From NCBI GenBank assembly GCA_014804285.1, contig JAAVAA010000060.1, positions 26,667-33,701 of the forward strand: a stretch of DNA of 7,035 nucleotides, read 5' to 3'. This document shows, piece after piece, positions 5,571-7,035 of the stretch. The first letter of the stretch is position 1. Every line of letters begins with the position of its first letter. Below the pieces are notes generated by a model, which was given only the letters and a program-made list of their open reading frames with translations, was not told the DNA's origin and searched no databases. Source of the stretch: Lachnospiraceae bacterium (lineage in GTDB: Bacteria > Bacillota > Clostridia > Lachnospirales > Lachnospiraceae). A program made the position numbers and the translations under genes.

Positions 5571-6442
5571 ATTCGCTCCCCTTTCACCAACAGCAGCATG
5601 ATTTCCTCAACCGAAACATGGTCTATAACGGCATCTTTGTATTTCCGCTCTGCTTCTTTTTTATCACGGACCAATACATCAATCTGAAAATCCCGCTTTC
5701 TATATGCAAGAATATCGCCGGGATCTAATCGCTGAAACTGACTTTCCTTGCAGCGCATAACTGCATAATGGTACGCCAGATCATTTTTGGATACTGTCAT
5801 AATCATCTTTCCATGATGAATAAATGCAATATAATCAGCAATTTTTTCCAAGTCGCTTATTATGTGAGTAGAAATCAGAATAGAATGATCTTCTTCCTGC
5901 ACAAATTCAAGAAACACATCCAACATTTCATCACGCATAACAGGATCAAGTCCGCTGGTTGCCTCATCCAGAATCAATAGCTGCGGATGATGCGCCAATG
6001 CAGCTGCAATGGCCAATTTCATGGTCATTCCTCTGGAGTAATGCTTGATTTTCTGTCCGGCTGGCAAATGAAACTCCTCCAAATATTTCAGAAACAAAGG
6101 CTGATCCCATCTGCTGTAAATTCCACCCATAACCTGTGATAACTGCTTCGCAGTCCAGTAGGCAGGAAAATTATCGCCGTCATAGACAACACCGATTTTC
6201 TCTCTCATATCCGTATCACTATCCTGCATTTCCCGGCCAAACAGTTTTATCGTTCCGCTTTCTTTCCGGATTGTATTTAAAATGCATCCAATGGTCGTTG
6301 TCTTACCTGCGCCATTTTCTCCCACAAAGCCTAAAATAGATCCATATGGCAAAGAAAATGTTACTTGATCCAACATAAAGTCCGACTTTGGAAATGCCTT
6401 TGAAACTGACTGCAATTCTAAAAGATTTTCCACACTATTCAT
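5567..6442 (-). CDS. ABC transporter ATP-binding protein (YtrB/BcrA-like)
   Basis: This 291-residue cytoplasmic ATPase powers the adjacent permease. Walker A is GENGAGKTT (41-49). The signature motif reads YSRGM (135-139) in place of LSGGQ. Walker B is LLILDEAT (155-162), the D-loop is SGLD (163-166) and the switch histidine is H193 in STHII. The Q-loop region reads VVYDGDNFPAYWT (85-97), with no glutamine at the usual place; I recall similar substitutions in this YtrB-like subfamily. All catalytic residues are present, so it should be active. The C-terminal 80 residues form a short accessory domain. The gene overlaps the GntR gene upstream by 8 bp and the permease gene downstream by 4 bp, so the three are one operon. 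The exported substrate is unknown. Confidence 0.92.
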   Translation of the reverse strand: MNSVENLLELQSVSKAFPKSDFMLDQVTFSLPYGSILGFVGENGAGKTTTIGCILNTIRKESGTIKLFGREMQDSDTDMREKIGVVYDGDNFPAYWTAKQLSQVMGGIYSRWDQPLFLKYLEEFHLPAGQKIKHYSRGMTMKLAIAAALAHHPQLLILDEATSGLDPVMRDEMLDVFLEFVQEEDHSILISTHIISDLEKIADYIAFIHHGKMIMTVSKNDLAYHYAVMRCKESQFQRLDPGDILAYRKRDFQIDVLVRDKKEAERKYKDAVIDHVSVEEIMLLLVKGERI

Positions 6443-6812
6443 CCTCCTGATAAAACAGAGCCAGCAGTTCTGTTAGTTTGCTTAGTGAGATATTACTCAT
6501 CCGCCCAATTTCAGCGGCCGCCTGCAAATGTTCTTCTGCAATACGCTGCTGCTCTTCCTGATAAAATTCTTTGTTCTGTGCCGATACAAAGCTTCCACGC
6601 CCAACTGTGGTCTCAATAAATCCATCTCTCTGTAAATCTTCATATGCTTTTTGAACCGTAATGACACTTACATGGATTGACTTCGCCAACGCCCGCATGG
6701 ATGGAATTGTATCCCCTGCCTGCAGCTCCCCGCTCATAATCATTGCTTTGATCTGAGAGGTAATTTGCTCGTAAATCGGTTTATTGGCATTGTTACTGAT
6801 AATAATTTCCAT
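6435..6812 (-). CDS. YtrA-type GntR family transcriptional repressor
   Basis: This 125-residue regulator has an N-terminal winged helix (about 8-78). It includes PIYEQITSQIKAMIMSGEL (12-30), the recognition region IPSMRALAKSIHVSVITVQK (36-55) and the wing GFIETTVGRGSFV (64-76). A short C-terminal helical tail of about 45 residues serves for dimerisation and has no large effector domain. That size and tail define the YtrA subfamily, which typically represses its own operon of ABC transporter genes. Here it is the first gene of such an operon. The start at 6812 has GAGAGG seven bases upstream. Its stop lies inside the ATPase gene (8-bp overlap). The operator is probably the palindrome at 6835-6855. 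Confidence 0.92.
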   Translation of the reverse strand: MEIIISNNANKPIYEQITSQIKAMIMSGELQAGDTIPSMRALAKSIHVSVITVQKAYEDLQRDGFIETTVGRGSFVSAQNKEFYQEEQQRIAEEHLQAAAEIGRMSNISLSKLTELLALFYQEDE

Positions 6813-6834
6813 GCTTTATCCTCTCACGCTATAT

Positions 6835-6855
6835 TGTACTTATTGAACAAGTACA
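6835..6855. promoter_or_regulatory. Probable GntR (YtrA-type) operator
   Basis: TGTACTT (6835-6841) and AAGTACA (6849-6855) are perfect 7-bp inverted arms around a 7-bp centre. The site abuts the -10 box and covers the expected start of transcription, so a bound dimer would block the promoter. Its position directly before the gntR gene makes autorepression the simplest reading. Confidence 0.65.
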
Positions 6856-6883
6856 TTATAGTCAATTCTATTGCTACTGTCAA
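6855..6883 (-). promoter_or_regulatory. Consensus sigma-A promoter of the GntR/ABC operon
   Basis: On the minus strand, TTGACA (6878-6883) and TATAAT (6855-6860) are perfect consensus hexamers separated by 17 bp. A promoter this strong normally needs tight repression, which fits the operator on its start site. Transcription would begin near 6848, giving a leader of about 36 nt. Confidence 0.8.
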
Positions 6884-6919
6884 CACACTAAAAAGGCTGC
6901 TATGCGCAGTACTCCCAAA

Positions 6920-7035
6920 TTAACGTTTAGCTGGGATACAGAGATCAATATAAAAACCCGGATAGAAATCAAATTCTACGTCGCCACACTCTCGTTCTAT
7001 AAAAAGCGTAACAGCACTAAGTTCGAAAAAACCTC
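6920..7035 (-). CDS. Possible C-terminal end of an unrecognised protein (cut by right edge)
   Basis: Thirty-seven codons are open on the minus strand from the edge to a TAA at 6920-6922. They include the segments FIERECGDVEFDFYPGF and YIDLCIPAKR at the end. Guanine is the first base in 14 of 37 codons, as expected of coding DNA. The antisense frame, open from an ATG at 6902, has G first in only 6 of 43. After the stop, a weak CTGC/GCAG hairpin (6897-6909) precedes a short T-run on the minus strand and could be a poor terminator. I do not recognise the family. It could also be non-coding. Confidence 0.35.
   Translation of the reverse strand, partial: GFFELSAVTLFIERECGDVEFDFYPGFYIDLCIPAKR

Overview
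The window looks like the chromosome of a low-to-moderate GC Gram-positive bacterium, most likely a clostridial species of the Lachnospiraceae type. The reasons are strong GGAGG-type ribosome binding sites, sigma-A-like promoters, a type-2 ArgC, a DUF1294 membrane protein, an Rpn-family protein of the kind common in gut Clostridia, and a YtrA-type GntR/ABC operon. The lineage is inferred from gene content alone; nothing was searched.

Left part (1-1958): arginine biosynthesis. The 5' part of argC runs off the left edge on the minus strand, divergent from a complete argG on the plus strand. The 297-bp region between them holds a good argC promoter, a good argG promoter and a row of ArgR-box-like dyads spaced about 21 bp apart. 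Immediately behind argG lies a 103-bp, almost fully self-complementary, MITE-like element. Its 15-bp ends reappear as a miniature 35-bp palindrome that contains the core promoter of argG. This is the most unusual observation in the window.

Middle part (1959-4925): a small DUF1294 membrane protein on the plus strand converges on a 440-residue MerR-type regulator on the minus strand. The regulator carries two copies of a C-terminal 'WTKGY ... EWKSGDY' beta-rich repeat and has a classic MerR-type promoter with a 19-bp spacer. Upstream of it, also on the minus strand, is an Rpn-family (PD-(D/E)XK, 'putative transposase') gene. It has its own terminator and a long leader, and its usual catalytic glutamate appears to be replaced by alanine.

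Right part (4926-6900): a tight three-gene minus-strand operon encodes a YtrA-type GntR repressor, an ABC ATPase and an ABC-2 permease. All three genes overlap by 4-8 bp. The promoter is a perfect consensus (TTGACA, 17 bp, TATAAT), and a 21-bp palindromic operator lies over the start of transcription. The layout predicts an autoregulated, probably inducible, exporter or envelope-stress transporter. At the right edge (6920-7035) is the probable C-terminal end of another minus-strand gene that I do not recognise.

I see no CRISPR array, tRNA, rRNA or known riboswitch. Apart from the MITE-like element and its possible relic, most of the window is ordinary chromosomal housekeeping and regulatory content.
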